From the NCBI GenBank assembly GCA_002436405.1, contig DJLZ01000001.1, positions 186,713-250,712 of the forward strand: 64,000 nucleotides of DNA. The letters run 5' to 3'. Below, piece after piece: positions 1 through 8,265 of the stretch (positions within the stretch are counted from its first letter, which is position 1; every line of letters begins with the position of its first letter). The position numbers and the translations under genes were made by a program. The DNA comes from Proteobacteria bacterium UBA6503 (lineage in GTDB: Bacteria; Pseudomonadota; Alphaproteobacteria; UBA1280; UBA6503). The notes under the pieces were generated by a model. That model saw only the letters and a list, made by a program, of their open reading frames with translations. It had not been told where the DNA came from and did no database searches.

Positions 1-68
1 AGATTTTACAGCTTATTCACTATACTTACGCTTGGGGACGCATAAAGTTTCAGAAAAGAAATTTTTAA

Positions 69-683
69 TTACTTCAGGAGTGACAAACGGCCACTCAGGG
101 CAACCACTTTGTATTTTACAAATTCGCTCACCAGCAAACGCAGGCCAATGCGCTCGGCCACGACGGGGTAAAAACTAACGTTAATATCGTCAAGGTAAAG
201 GTCAGCCAAGGCTTTAGCACGGGGGATGTGATAATTTGAGGTCACGATAATCAGTTTATCAATCTCGTTTTCGTCTACCCACGCTTTGGTTTGAATCACG
301 TTACCGTAGGTGGTGCGGGCTTCGTAATCTAGCTGCACACTACCTTTAAAGTTACCGTCTTCAGGTAAAAAGCTCGCCAGCAAATTTTCACGTGATGACT
401 GTGGGTTTACACCGCTAATCAAAACGTTTTGCACTTTCGGGAAGCGAGATAGCAAATCAAACCCTGTTTGAATACGGTTTTGGCCACCCGTAAACACGGC
501 CACACCTTGGTATTCACGTGTTGAAATCAAAGGCTCTTGCGGGGCGTGCACCGCGTTGTAGAACATTAAAAACTGGCCCAAAACCAACCCTAAAAAAACT
601 GCGACCGAAGCCCACACACTGGCAAGCAGCAAACGGCTTGGGCGTGTACGGCGGCGGGCGAAAATAGGCTTTTTAGTAACCAT
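69..683 (-). CDS. DUF218 (YdcF/SanA-like) membrane-anchored protein
   Basis: The 204-residue protein has one N-terminal membrane anchor (about residues 18-42) after an Arg-rich cytoplasmic start (FARRRTRPSR), then a DUF218 domain. Visible family motifs are AVFTGGQNRI, LISGVNP, TTYGNV and IIVTSNYHIPRA. DUF218 proteins are implicated in envelope processes, but no reaction is firmly established. It is the last gene of ftsE-ftsX-DUF218, starting 3 bp after the ftsX stop, an arrangement I recall from other alphaproteobacteria. That context suggests a role near division or the cell wall (inference). Confidence 0.85.
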   Translation of the reverse strand: MVTKKPIFARRRTRPSRLLLASVWASVAVFLGLVLGQFLMFYNAVHAPQEPLISTREYQGVAVFTGGQNRIQTGFDLLSRFPKVQNVLISGVNPQSSRENLLASFLPEDGNFKGSVQLDYEARTTYGNVIQTKAWVDENEIDKLIIVTSNYHIPRAKALADLYLDDINVSFYPVVAERIGLRLLVSEFVKYKVVALSGRLSLLK

Positions 684-686
684 GAA

Positions 687-1568
687 TTAAGCGGCTTTCT
701 TTTTAGGAGCGTTCATGTCGTAGTCGGCAGTCAGTGTTGCACCAGCTGACCAGTATGCCGCCACCATCACAACCAACATCAACAGCATTGGGGCACCAAT
801 GGCGGCCATCCAAACCTTGCTGGTCACGTACGGCACAAGCGGCGCGTAGAAAACATTCAAAACAGCGAGTGAAGCTGCGCTCATAATAATAGCGCCACAC
901 ATACCAATCGCAGCACGGGCAAATACTTGGCGCAAAATAAGCCCTTTAAGGAAGGCATTAGTAGCCCCCACATATTGCAAAATGTTAAGAGCATGCTGCT
1001 GCGCACGTAGGCCTGAGCGTACGGTGAGTGCCACCAATGAAGCCAAGACCATAAATACGGCTGCGGCCGCCAAAAAGGCACCTGCTTGCACAAAACGAAC
1101 ACTTTCGGCCACAGTTTCAAGCATGGCACGAGCATCATCAACTTCCGCCATCGGGAAAAGTTCTTTCACACGGGCATCAAACACATCACGGTTCAGAGAT
1201 TGGTCAACCTCAACATCCAAAATCTTAGGCATTGGAAGGTTGGTATCGTAACCAAGGTATGGGGCAATAAGCTCACGCACAACGCTTTGGCTTAGAGGCT
1301 GCAGGTCGTGCACCCCTGGGATGATAATCAAAGCTTCTTCCAGCGTGCGGATTTGCTGCGGTGTACTGTCAGGCATCAGGTAAACACTAATGTGGCTCTT
1401 TTGGCTTAGTTGCCACTGGTGGTAAACCTCTTCTAGGCTAAAGAGGGCTGATGTCCCCATAGCTGAAAGCCAGCCCAGCAGAATCATCATCAAAACCAGC
1501 AAACGGAATACAGCATCTTTACCTAGTGAAAGGGCTTTTTGTGCTGAAGGATCAATACGAAATTTCAT
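687..1568 (-). CDS. ftsX: Cell-division ABC transporter permease FtsX
   Basis: The 293-residue protein has the FtsX layout: a cytoplasmic N-terminus, TM1 (about residues 20-42), a periplasmic domain of about 120 residues, then three further membrane segments ending near residue 280. FtsX couples ATP hydrolysis by FtsE to activation of peptidoglycan hydrolases at the septum. It begins 15 bp after the ftsE stop and is followed at once by the DUF218 gene, so the three are almost certainly co-transcribed. The identity rests on topology, length and pairing with ftsE. Confidence 0.92.
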   Translation of the reverse strand: MKFRIDPSAQKALSLGKDAVFRLLVLMMILLGWLSAMGTSALFSLEEVYHQWQLSQKSHISVYLMPDSTPQQIRTLEEALIIIPGVHDLQPLSQSVVRELIAPYLGYDTNLPMPKILDVEVDQSLNRDVFDARVKELFPMAEVDDARAMLETVAESVRFVQAGAFLAAAAVFMVLASLVALTVRSGLRAQQHALNILQYVGATNAFLKGLILRQVFARAAIGMCGAIIMSAASLAVLNVFYAPLVPYVTSKVWMAAIGAPMLLMLVVMVAAYWSAGATLTADYDMNAPKKKAA

Positions 1569-1583
1569 GTTTATCCCCTCCCC

Positions 1584-2255
1584 TTAGGCCACGCTACTTA
1601 GGCGTGATAGATGACCGTTTTCAACCACGATGCTTGGTGCAGGGCAGTCGGTAATCAGGCTACGGTCGTGGGTTGCAATCAGCAGTGTTGTGCCGTGTTT
1701 ATTAAGTTCGGTAAACAGGTGCATAATACGGCGGCCCATTGAGGCATCAACGTTACCTGTAGGTTCATCCGCAATCAGCAAACGTGGGCGGTTTACAACG
1801 GCACGGGCAATAGCCACACGCTGTTTTTCACCACCTGACAAAAAGGCTGGTAGCTCACGCGATTTATGGCTCAGGCCTACCCAGTCGATAATTTCTTTCA
1901 CGCAGTCACGCTGTTTTTTATCCATTGCACCATTTAGGGTAAGTGGCAGCGATACATTTTCTTCAACAGTAAGGTGCGGCAATAGGCGGAAGTCTTGGAA
2001 TACAATACCCATACGGCGGCGCAGAATTGCAATTTCATCAGCGCTAAGGCCAGCAATATTTTTATTGAATACCGTTAGGCGGCCACGTGTTGGCTTAAGA
2101 TCCATATACATCATACGGAACAACGTTGTTTTACCAGCGCCCGATGGGCCTGTTAGGTAATGGAATGAGCCTTCTTCAAGGTCAAAACTTACATCATTAA
2201 TGGCGGTGGTGCGGGCTTTAGGGTATTGGTAGGCCACGTTTTCAAAGCTAATCAT
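1584..2255 (-). CDS. ftsE: Cell-division ATP-binding protein FtsE
   Basis: This 223-residue ABC ATPase has Walker A GPSGAGKTT (about residue 36), signature LSGGEKQRVAIARA (about 140) and Walker B LLIADEPTGN (about 160), followed by a switch His in IATHD. The motif EPTGNVD and the next-door ftsX identify FtsE rather than LolD, a close relative. It is the first gene of the three-gene minus-strand operon and is transcribed away from the zinc-ribbon gene across a 286-bp divergent region. Confidence 0.94.
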   Translation of the reverse strand: MISFENVAYQYPKARTTAINDVSFDLEEGSFHYLTGPSGAGKTTLFRMMYMDLKPTRGRLTVFNKNIAGLSADEIAILRRRMGIVFQDFRLLPHLTVEENVSLPLTLNGAMDKKQRDCVKEIIDWVGLSHKSRELPAFLSGGEKQRVAIARAVVNRPRLLIADEPTGNVDASMGRRIMHLFTELNKHGTTLLIATHDRSLITDCPAPSIVVENGHLSRLSSVA

Positions 2256-2541
2256 CGGGTAGTATCGATCCTTCGTGAAGTTCTGCCGATTCTGTGAAAT
2301 CCCGCAGTTTTAGGGGGTCACAGATTTAAATTCTCTGTACAAACGTATGACATAGTGGCATTTTAGCGCCACTACTGATGGCGAAGTGCATGAAAATCAA
2401 AAACATTATTTACATGCAATCCACAGCGCTAATACGCTTGCTTATGCTACCTTTATACAGGTTTAAATAAGCTCTGACAATGCGCAGAATGCCTACAGTA
2501 TAGTTTTGCAGCAAAACAATAACTTATGCTACAGTTACGCC
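2256..2541. promoter_or_regulatory. Divergent intergenic region, ftsE / zinc-ribbon gene
   Basis: This 286-bp gap must hold both promoters. On the plus strand TATAGT at 2499-2504 is a good -10 about 37 bp before the zinc-ribbon ATG; its -35 is uncertain (CTGACA would give a 19-bp spacer). A short inverted repeat, TAGTGGC/GCCACTA (2353-2374), is a possible operator or hairpin. No clear -35/-10 pair is visible for ftsE. Confidence 0.4.
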
Positions 2542-3387
2542 ATGATTATTTCGTGCCCGGAATGCCAAACCAAGTATACCGTCCCAGCGCAAAGCTTTGG
2601 GGCTGCGGGTCGCGTGGTGAAATGCACCAAGTGTGGCAACAAGTGGCACCAAAAACCTTCTGAAGCCTTTGAAGCCCAAGGCACACAATTCAGCCCTGAT
2701 GGTGAAAGCGCACCACAAGAGCAGCCACCAGCAAACGTTGATAAAGACGCCATGCCGTCACTTTCTGACGTAACGCAGCAAGCTGCCCCACAAGATGATA
2801 CATCACAAGAAGCCCTTGAGCGCCGCGCCGCTGAGCGTATGGCCGCACGTAACGCTGCCAAAGCCGCTGAAGAAGCTAAAGCACCGCCGTATTCTCCGCA
2901 TAACATTCCAACGATGCCGGGCAGCCAGTCGCCACAAAACATGTGGCCAGGCGTTATGCTAGGTATTGCCGCAACTATTGGCCTGATTGGCGCAATCTTG
3001 GTTTTGAAAGACCCTATGATGCGCGCCTTCCCTGCGATGGCCCAAGCTTTTGGTGGCCACGCCGCTATTGCTGAGTTTGACCCAAGCTACAGCCAAGCCC
3101 CAGGCATGGTGATTGAAAATATTGAGCGTGACATCCTCGAAGACGATGGTTTTACCACCTACGTCATTCAAGGCATCGTCACAAACTCAAACCTTGCTGA
3201 GAAACCAGTACCTAACCTTACAGTTTCACTACTGGATGAGCACGGTGCTGTTCTGGATAACTGGAAAGTTGAGCCACAAAAACGTGTGCTACAACCCGGT
3301 GAAAGCACAACGTGGGTTTGCTACTTCTACAACCCGCCACTTGCAAAAGTGAGCGAGTATAAAGTGGCCTTCGCCACCGAGTCGTAA
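2542..3387 (+). CDS. MJ0042-type zinc-ribbon, DUF3426-like membrane protein
   Basis: The 281-residue protein opens with a zinc ribbon (CPEC at residues 5-8 and CTKC near 29-32, the MJ0042 pattern). A Glu/Ala/Pro-rich linker follows, then one membrane helix (GVMLGIAATIGLIGAILVL, about residues 138-157) and a C-terminal beta-rich domain resembling DUF3426. The family is widespread in alphaproteobacteria and its function is unknown. I chose the ATG at 2542 because the zinc ribbon begins right after it; a TTG 36 bp upstream is in frame but would precede the domain. It stands alone and ends in a strong terminator. Confidence 0.85.
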   Translation: MIISCPECQTKYTVPAQSFGAAGRVVKCTKCGNKWHQKPSEAFEAQGTQFSPDGESAPQEQPPANVDKDAMPSLSDVTQQAAPQDDTSQEALERRAAERMAARNAAKAAEEAKAPPYSPHNIPTMPGSQSPQNMWPGVMLGIAATIGLIGAILVLKDPMMRAFPAMAQAFGGHAAIAEFDPSYSQAPGMVIENIERDILEDDGFTTYVIQGIVTNSNLAEKPVPNLTVSLLDEHGAVLDNWKVEPQKRVLQPGESTTWVCYFYNPPLAKVSEYKVAFATES

Positions 3388-3393
3388 CAATTT

Positions 3394-3427
3394 AAGAAGC
3401 CCCGCCACCGAGCGGGGCTTCTTTTTT
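3394..3427 (+). terminator. Intrinsic terminator after zinc-ribbon gene
   Basis: A 12-bp perfect stem (AAGAAGCCCCGC with its complement) has a 6-nt loop and is followed by a run of T. Confidence 0.93.
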
Positions 3428-3454
3428 GGTAAAAACCTTTGAAAAATCTAGGGG

Positions 3455-3482
3455 TTGTAACCGATTAAACATTGCCTATATG
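3455..3482 (+). promoter_or_regulatory. Probable pnp promoter
   Basis: TTGTAA (3455-3460) and TATATG (3477-3482) are separated by 16 bp, 62 bp before the preferred pnp start. It lies just after the upstream terminator, so pnp has its own transcription unit here. Confidence 0.55.
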
Positions 3483-3544
3483 GGGCATTAAAGATATAAA
3501 GACGTAACTAAATGATAAATGAAATGAATGGAACTGAACTAAAT

Positions 3545-5755
3545 ATGTTTACAGTATACAAAAAACAGCTCGACTGGCATGGCCGTCAGTTGACAATTGA
3601 AACCGGTAAAATCGCCCGTCAAGCTGATGCTAGCGTGATGGTTACTCTAGGCGAAACCGTAGTAATGGCAAACGTTTGCTTTCAAAAGCAAGCAAACGAA
3701 GCATTTGATTTCTTCCCACTAACAGTGAACTACTTCGAGAAGTTCTACGCTGGTGGCCGTATCCCAGGTGGTTTCTTCAAACGTGAAGGCCGTCAAACTG
3801 AGCGCGAAATTCTAACTTGCCGCTTGATTGACCGTCCAATCCGTCCTCTATTCCACCCAGACTTTAAAAACGAAACTCAAGTAACATGTACTGTGCTTCA
3901 GTCAGACGGCGAAAACGATGCTGACATCGTTTCACTGATTGCAGCTTCAGCTGCCCTAACACTATCTGGCGCCCCATTCATGGGCCCAATTGGTGCAGCA
4001 CGCGTAGGTTACAAAGATGGTGAGTACATCATCAACCCAACATTCGAACAACGTGAAGACACTGAGCTCGACCTTGTTGTTGCTGGTACATCAGAAGGTG
4101 TATTGATGGTTGAATCAGAAGCATCTGAACTTTCAGAAAAAGTGATGCTTGGCGCTGTGACTGCTGGTCACAAGTCATTCCAACCAGTGATCGAAGCTAT
4201 TATTGAAGTTGCTGAAGCAGCTGCAAAACCTGGCTTTGAAGTTGTTAGCCCAGAAGGCGCTGACGACATGTTCAAATCACTTGAAAAAGAATACGCTAAA
4301 GGCATCGAAAAAGCCTACACATTGAAGAAGAAGCTAGACCGTCAGGCTGCTTTGGACGAAATGCGTACTGAAGCTGTTGAAAAATTCGGCGGCGAAGAAG
4401 GCGAAAAAGCAAAGCTTGTTAAAGCCCAAATGAAATCAGTTGAAGCAAGCGTTCTACGTGGTCAGGTTCTATCAACCAAGAAACGTATCGACGAGCGTAG
4501 CACAACTGACATCCGTAACATTGTAACCGAAGTTGACGTACTACCACGTACACACGGTAGCGCCCTATTCACCCGCGGTGAAACACAGGCTATCGTAGTA
4601 GCAACTCTTGGCGGTGGCCGCGATGAGCAGCTTATCGACTCAATGGGCGGCGAGTTCAAAGACCGCTTCATGCTACACTACAACTTCCCTCCATACTCAG
4701 TTGGTGAAACGGGTCGCGTTGGCTTTACTGGCCGTCGTGAAATTGGTCACGGTTGGTTGGCACGTCGTGCTGTAAGCGCAATGCTACCAAGCAAAGAAGA
4801 CTTCCCATACACCATCCGTGTGGTATCAGAAATCACCGAGTCTAACGGTTCATCATCAATGGCAACCGTATGTGGTGCTTCAATGGCTATGATGGCTGCT
4901 GGTGTACCTATCGAGCGTCCAATTGCTGGTATCGCTATGGGTCTGATTAAAGAAGGCAAAGACTACGCTGTTCTTTCAGACATCCTAGGTGACGAAGACC
5001 ACCTTGGCGACATGGACTTTAAAGTAGCAGGTACTGAAAAAGGTATTACTGCACTGCAAATGGACATTAAGATTACTTCAATCACACCTGCGATTATGGA
5101 ACAAGCGCTTGACCAAGCTAAAGATGGCCGTATGCACATCCTAGGCAAAATGGCTGAAGCTGTTGAATCAAGCCGTAGCGAAGTGAGCGACCACGCTCCA
5201 GGTATGGAAACAATCATGCTACCTAAAGATAAGATCCGTGATGTTATCGGTTCAGGTGGTAAGGTTATCCGTGAGCTTATCGAAGTAACAGGTTGTGACA
5301 TCAACATCGAAGACGATGGCACATGTACACTATCTGCGGTAAACCGTGCAGCTATCAAAGACTGCCGTGCTCGCATCGAAGAAATCTTGGCTGAGCCAGA
5401 GCTTAACGAAGTTTACGAAGGCGTTATCGTACGTGTTGAAGACTACGGCTTCTTCGTACGTTACCTAGGTAAGCACGAAGCTTTGGTACACATCTCAGAA
5501 ATGGCTGAAGCCCGCGTAGGCAAGCCAACTGACGTGGCAGGCGAAGGCGAAACTGTAGGCGTTAAGGTTACTGACCTAAACGACCGCGGCCGCATCCGTC
5601 TAACCATGAAAGGTGTAGACCAGCCGAAAGAAGTAGCTGAGCGTATCGAAGCGATTGTTGCCGCAGGCGGCAGCCCTCGCCCAGAAAAAAGCGACAAAGA
5701 CGATAAAAAAGGTGGCGACAAAAAAGGTCGCGGCCCACGTCGTCGCACAGCTTAA
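3545..5755 (+). CDS. pnp: Polyribonucleotide nucleotidyltransferase (PNPase)
   Basis: This phosphorolytic 3'-5' exoribonuclease is part of the RNA-degradation machinery. Two RNase PH domains are recognisable (GGRIPGGFFKREGR and the second core around FMLHYNFPPYSVGETGR). They are followed by a KH domain (IRDVIGSGGKVIREL) and an S1 domain (YEGVIVRVEDYGFFVRYLG), then a Lys/Arg/Gly-rich tail. From the ATG at 3545 it is 736 residues; upstream in-frame ATGs at 3512 and 3524 are possible, but FTVYKK is the usual PNPase opening. Unusually it is not beside rpsO, which lies about 18 kb away on the other strand. Confidence 0.96.
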   Translation: MFTVYKKQLDWHGRQLTIETGKIARQADASVMVTLGETVVMANVCFQKQANEAFDFFPLTVNYFEKFYAGGRIPGGFFKREGRQTEREILTCRLIDRPIRPLFHPDFKNETQVTCTVLQSDGENDADIVSLIAASAALTLSGAPFMGPIGAARVGYKDGEYIINPTFEQREDTELDLVVAGTSEGVLMVESEASELSEKVMLGAVTAGHKSFQPVIEAIIEVAEAAAKPGFEVVSPEGADDMFKSLEKEYAKGIEKAYTLKKKLDRQAALDEMRTEAVEKFGGEEGEKAKLVKAQMKSVEASVLRGQVLSTKKRIDERSTTDIRNIVTEVDVLPRTHGSALFTRGETQAIVVATLGGGRDEQLIDSMGGEFKDRFMLHYNFPPYSVGETGRVGFTGRREIGHGWLARRAVSAMLPSKEDFPYTIRVVSEITESNGSSSMATVCGASMAMMAAGVPIERPIAGIAMGLIKEGKDYAVLSDILGDEDHLGDMDFKVAGTEKGITALQMDIKITSITPAIMEQALDQAKDGRMHILGKMAEAVESSRSEVSDHAPGMETIMLPKDKIRDVIGSGGKVIRELIEVTGCDINIEDDGTCTLSAVNRAAIKDCRARIEEILAEPELNEVYEGVIVRVEDYGFFVRYLGKHEALVHISEMAEARVGKPTDVAGEGETVGVKVTDLNDRGRIRLTMKGVDQPKEVAERIEAIVAAGGSPRPEKSDKDDKKGGDKKGRGPRRRTA

Positions 5756-5771
5756 GTAAGCTAACAAAATT

Positions 5772-5801
5772 AAGCCCTCACCTTTGGTGGGGGCTTTTTT
5801 T
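5772..5801 (+). terminator. Intrinsic terminator after pnp
   Basis: The stem AAGCCCTCACC / GGTGGGGGCTT (one mismatch), with a TTT loop, is followed by a T-run. Confidence 0.9.
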
Positions 5802-5815
5802 GTTGAGGATTAAAT

Positions 5816-5851
5816 TAAAAAAAATGCCCTACCAAAAAGGTAGGGCATTTT
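5816..5851 (-). terminator. Intrinsic terminator of HtpX-like gene
   Basis: A 13-bp perfect stem (AAAATGCCCTACC and complement) with a 5-nt loop and a U-run on the minus strand. It lies 10 bp after the stop codon. The hexamer TAACGA (5858-5863) includes the stop and sits between gene and stem, as at five other loci in the window. Confidence 0.93.
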
Positions 5852-5860
5852 CATTTTTCG

Positions 5861-6832
5861 TTAATCCACACGCAACTTGCGGCAAGCGTTTACACGCTCT
5901 TCAAGCGGCGGGTGGGTTTTCAGCCAGCGGCTCTGCTTCTTGACCTTGGCCATCATCATGGGTGCTTCAGCGAGGAGCATTTTCTCCAGCTTCAGCAACG
6001 CATTCGACATGGGCACACCGCTGCTCTGCATTTCAACGGCGACAGCGTCGGCGTTGAACTCAGCACGGCGGGACAGGCCCAAATCAAGATACGTGTTGAT
6101 GATTTTGACCAGCGTATGGGTCACAAACACTGCCACAACCCCCATCAGGAACGACGGGAAGCTGAACAGCATAAACAGCAGTAGGAAGAAGCGCGTCGTA
6201 TCGACGAGCATATCCAGCACCTTCACGTGCATATCGCCAGCGGCAATATGGCCCAGCTCGTGGGCGATGACCGCATTCAGCTCGTCCAGCGTAAGCTCGG
6301 TAAGCAGCGATCCGTGCAGGGCAACCGCACTCTGACCATTGTGGACACCAATCGCAAACGCGTTCGGCGGACCATCAGCAGGCAGAATGTACAGCTGCGG
6401 CGTGTTTTTGATACGCAGATAGCGGCACATATCGGCCACATCTTGCTGCAGGTTGGCAGGGCCAGGTACAGCGCCCTTAAACAGGTCACTGCCGCCTCGC
6501 TTCATCTTGCCCACTTGCTTGCCAATGGTTTCGGTCATGCGAATGCTCGCAAGAACGGCCACCACGATGCAAATGGCATAGACGTACCAGATACTCCACA
6601 TGGCCGCAAAGGCGATGGGAATAGCGCCCACAAAGCCGACGGCACCTGCGTTGTAAAACAGGTTACCCAGAAAAACCGTCAGCGGCAGCAGCGCAAAATT
6701 GGCAAGAACAAGGATGTTCCGCTGCATGGCGAGCTTGAAGCGATAGCTTTTCACGTTGGCGTTGGGGTTGGGGTAGAAGAAGAATGTCAGAAGCATGATG
6801 CCGGCAAAAACCAGCGCTCCGATTGTCAGCAT
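5861..6832 (-). CDS. HtpX-like M48 membrane metalloprotease
   Basis: The 323-residue protein carries the zinc-protease motif HELGH at residues 191-195 and a likely third ligand Glu258 (RRAEFNAD). Two membrane segments precede the catalytic domain (about 5-20 and 40-95 in hydrophobic stretches) and a hydrophobic hairpin follows it (about 214-245), as in HtpX/M48B inner-membrane quality-control proteases. The ATG at 6832 is chosen because GGAGG lies 7 bp upstream; a longer reading frame runs back into the leader. Codon use (many C-ending Leu, Ile and Asn codons) differs from pnp and rlmN. It shares leader and terminator signatures with five other loci. Whether it is the only HtpX of the cell is unknown. 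Confidence 0.88.
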   Translation of the reverse strand: MLTIGALVFAGIMLLTFFFYPNPNANVKSYRFKLAMQRNILVLANFALLPLTVFLGNLFYNAGAVGFVGAIPIAFAAMWSIWYVYAICIVVAVLASIRMTETIGKQVGKMKRGGSDLFKGAVPGPANLQQDVADMCRYLRIKNTPQLYILPADGPPNAFAIGVHNGQSAVALHGSLLTELTLDELNAVIAHELGHIAAGDMHVKVLDMLVDTTRFFLLLFMLFSFPSFLMGVVAVFVTHTLVKIINTYLDLGLSRRAEFNADAVAVEMQSSGVPMSNALLKLEKMLLAEAPMMMAKVKKQSRWLKTHPPLEERVNACRKLRVD

Positions 6833-6866
6833 AAAAGCCTCCAAAAGTTTGGAGAAGATAGGAAAT

Positions 6867-6935
6867 AAAGAAAAAGAGAAAAAAGATAGATAGAATTTGA
6901 ACCTACAATGTGCGGCTAATTGCATACAAAGTCAA
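6867..6935 (-). promoter_or_regulatory. HtpX-like gene promoter region and pyrimidine-rich leader
   Basis: On the minus strand a clear -35 TTGACT (6930-6935) is followed 17 bp later by a weak -10 (CACATT). The leader then holds a run of about 20 consecutive pyrimidines (6867-6886), about 35 bp before the start codon. The same arrangement recurs upstream of deoC, the PD-(D/E)XK genes, the 40.0-kb gene, the 52.6-kb gene and the J-domain gene. Confidence 0.55.
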
Positions 6936-6938
6936 GAA

Positions 6939-6968
6939 AAAGGCGCCCTATTCAGGCGCCCTTTGCGT
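6939..6968 (-). terminator. Terminator downstream of rlmN
   Basis: Two copies of the self-complementary GGCGCC form a stem with a short loop, followed on the minus strand by TTTTTC. It overlaps the -35 region of the HtpX-like gene. Confidence 0.75.
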
Positions 6969-6993
6969 ATTAAATATATGCGGTTACAACAGG

Positions 6994-8154
6994 TTATGAA
7001 TCGCCTTCTGTTGATTCAATCTTAACCTTTAGCTTTTCTTCGCTTAGTTTCTTTTGTTTTTCGTTACCGTATACCGCCACAACGCTTGGGTACTCGAGCG
7101 AAACGGTACTACGGCCACTGCTTTCACTGCGCAGCTGGCCACACGCTGCCAAAATGTCTTCACCGCGTGTTAGGCGCAGGGTGACATCAACACCCGCTTT
7201 TGCAATGCGGTTACGGAAGGCTTTTTGCGCTTCAAGGTCTGAACATTCAAACGGGCTACCCGGCCATGGGTTAAATGGAATAAGGTTTACTAGTGACGGG
7301 AAAGGCTTAATAAACTTAAGTAGTTTTTCAGCGTCTTCCATGCTGTCGTTCACACCTTTAAGAAGCACATACTCCCAAGTAATACGGCGGTTTTCACGGA
7401 GGCGGAAGTTTTTCAGCGATTCTTGCAGAACTTCTAGCGGGTACTTTTTGTTCAGCGGCATAATTTTGGTACGGGTTTCGTTGTCTGCACTATGCAGTGA
7501 AACCGCAAGGTTTACGCCAAGATCTTCGCCAATATCGGCAATTTCAGGGGCTACACCACTGGTTGAGATGGTAATTTTACGCCCACCCATGGCAAAGCCT
7601 TTTTCATCCATCAAAATGCGGCAGGCATCAAAAACGTTGTCTTTGTTATACAAAGGTTCGCCCATACCCATGAATACGATGTTGGTCAGTTTTCGGGCGG
7701 TGTCTGCGTCGGTAAAGTCTTCAAGTTGGCGCTTAGCCAGCCACACTTGGGCAATAATTTCACCCGCTGTTAGGTTACGGGCCAAGGCTTGTGTGCCTGT
7801 ATGGCAAAAACGGCAAGTTAGCGTGCACCCAACCTGTGAGCTTACGCACAATGTGCCGCGCTTACCTTGCGGAATAAACACGGTTTCAATCTCTTGCCCG
7901 TCTTCAAGTTTAAACAACCACTTAATCACACCGTCGGCGGCTTTTTGTTCAGCCGTCACTTCTGGCAGTTTAAAGTTGATGTTTTCTTGCAGCTTGGCTT
8001 TATCACCAGCACCAAGGTTGGTCATGGCCTCAGGGTCAGCCAAGCCTTTTTGGTAAATCCACTGCCATGCTTGGTCAGCACGAAATGGCTTTAGCCCAAC
8101 GTCTTTCATTTGGGCTTTAAGTTGGTCGCGGGTGTAATCAAAAATATGTTTCAT
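6994..8154 (-). CDS. rlmN: Dual-specificity 23S rRNA/tRNA adenine-C2 methyltransferase RlmN
   Basis: This radical-SAM enzyme makes m2A2503 in 23S rRNA and m2A37 in some tRNAs. The 386 residues contain the [4Fe-4S] motif CTLTCRFC (about residue 123), the methyl-carrying Cys in ILAACGQL near the C-terminus, and SAM-contact motifs FMGMGEPLYN and KITISTSG. Its ATG follows the stop of the preceding small ORF by a single base (TAACATG), so it is translated from the same transcript as ETF-QO. The C-terminal tail (about 25 residues) is Lys/Glu-rich. Confidence 0.96.
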   Translation of the reverse strand: MKHIFDYTRDQLKAQMKDVGLKPFRADQAWQWIYQKGLADPEAMTNLGAGDKAKLQENINFKLPEVTAEQKAADGVIKWLFKLEDGQEIETVFIPQGKRGTLCVSSQVGCTLTCRFCHTGTQALARNLTAGEIIAQVWLAKRQLEDFTDADTARKLTNIVFMGMGEPLYNKDNVFDACRILMDEKGFAMGGRKITISTSGVAPEIADIGEDLGVNLAVSLHSADNETRTKIMPLNKKYPLEVLQESLKNFRLRENRRITWEYVLLKGVNDSMEDAEKLLKFIKPFPSLVNLIPFNPWPGSPFECSDLEAQKAFRNRIAKAGVDVTLRLTRGEDILAACGQLRSESSGRSTVSLEYPSVVAVYGNEKQKKLSEEKLKVKIESTEGDS

Positions 8155-8155
8155 G

Positions 8156-8263
8156 TTAGCCGATATACATGATTAGGGCCGTAATCGCAATGGCAATCAC
8201 CACTGAAAGCGGCTTATACCAAGGGTTTATGTTGCCTCTGCTATGGGGTTTTAAAAAGACCAT
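8156..8263 (-). CDS. 35-residue single-span membrane protein
   Basis: The reading frame is ATG to TAA, with a short N-terminal soluble part (MVFLKPHSRG..NPWYKP) and one membrane helix (LSVVIAIAITALIMYIG). It starts 2 bp after the ETF-QO stop and its stop is 1 bp from the rlmN ATG, so it fills the gap between them exactly. GAG about 9 bp upstream may serve as a weak ribosome-binding site. I do not recognise the family. The tight packing and the clean hydrophobic helix argue that it is real. Confidence 0.6.
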   Translation of the reverse strand: MVFLKPHSRGNINPWYKPLSVVIAIAITALIMYIG

Positions 8264-8265
8264 GG

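Noticed and set aside
7154..8056. 300-codon open frame on the plus strand opposite rlmN
   Set aside because: It is the antisense shadow of a well-identified gene: Ser/Arg-rich, with no motif.
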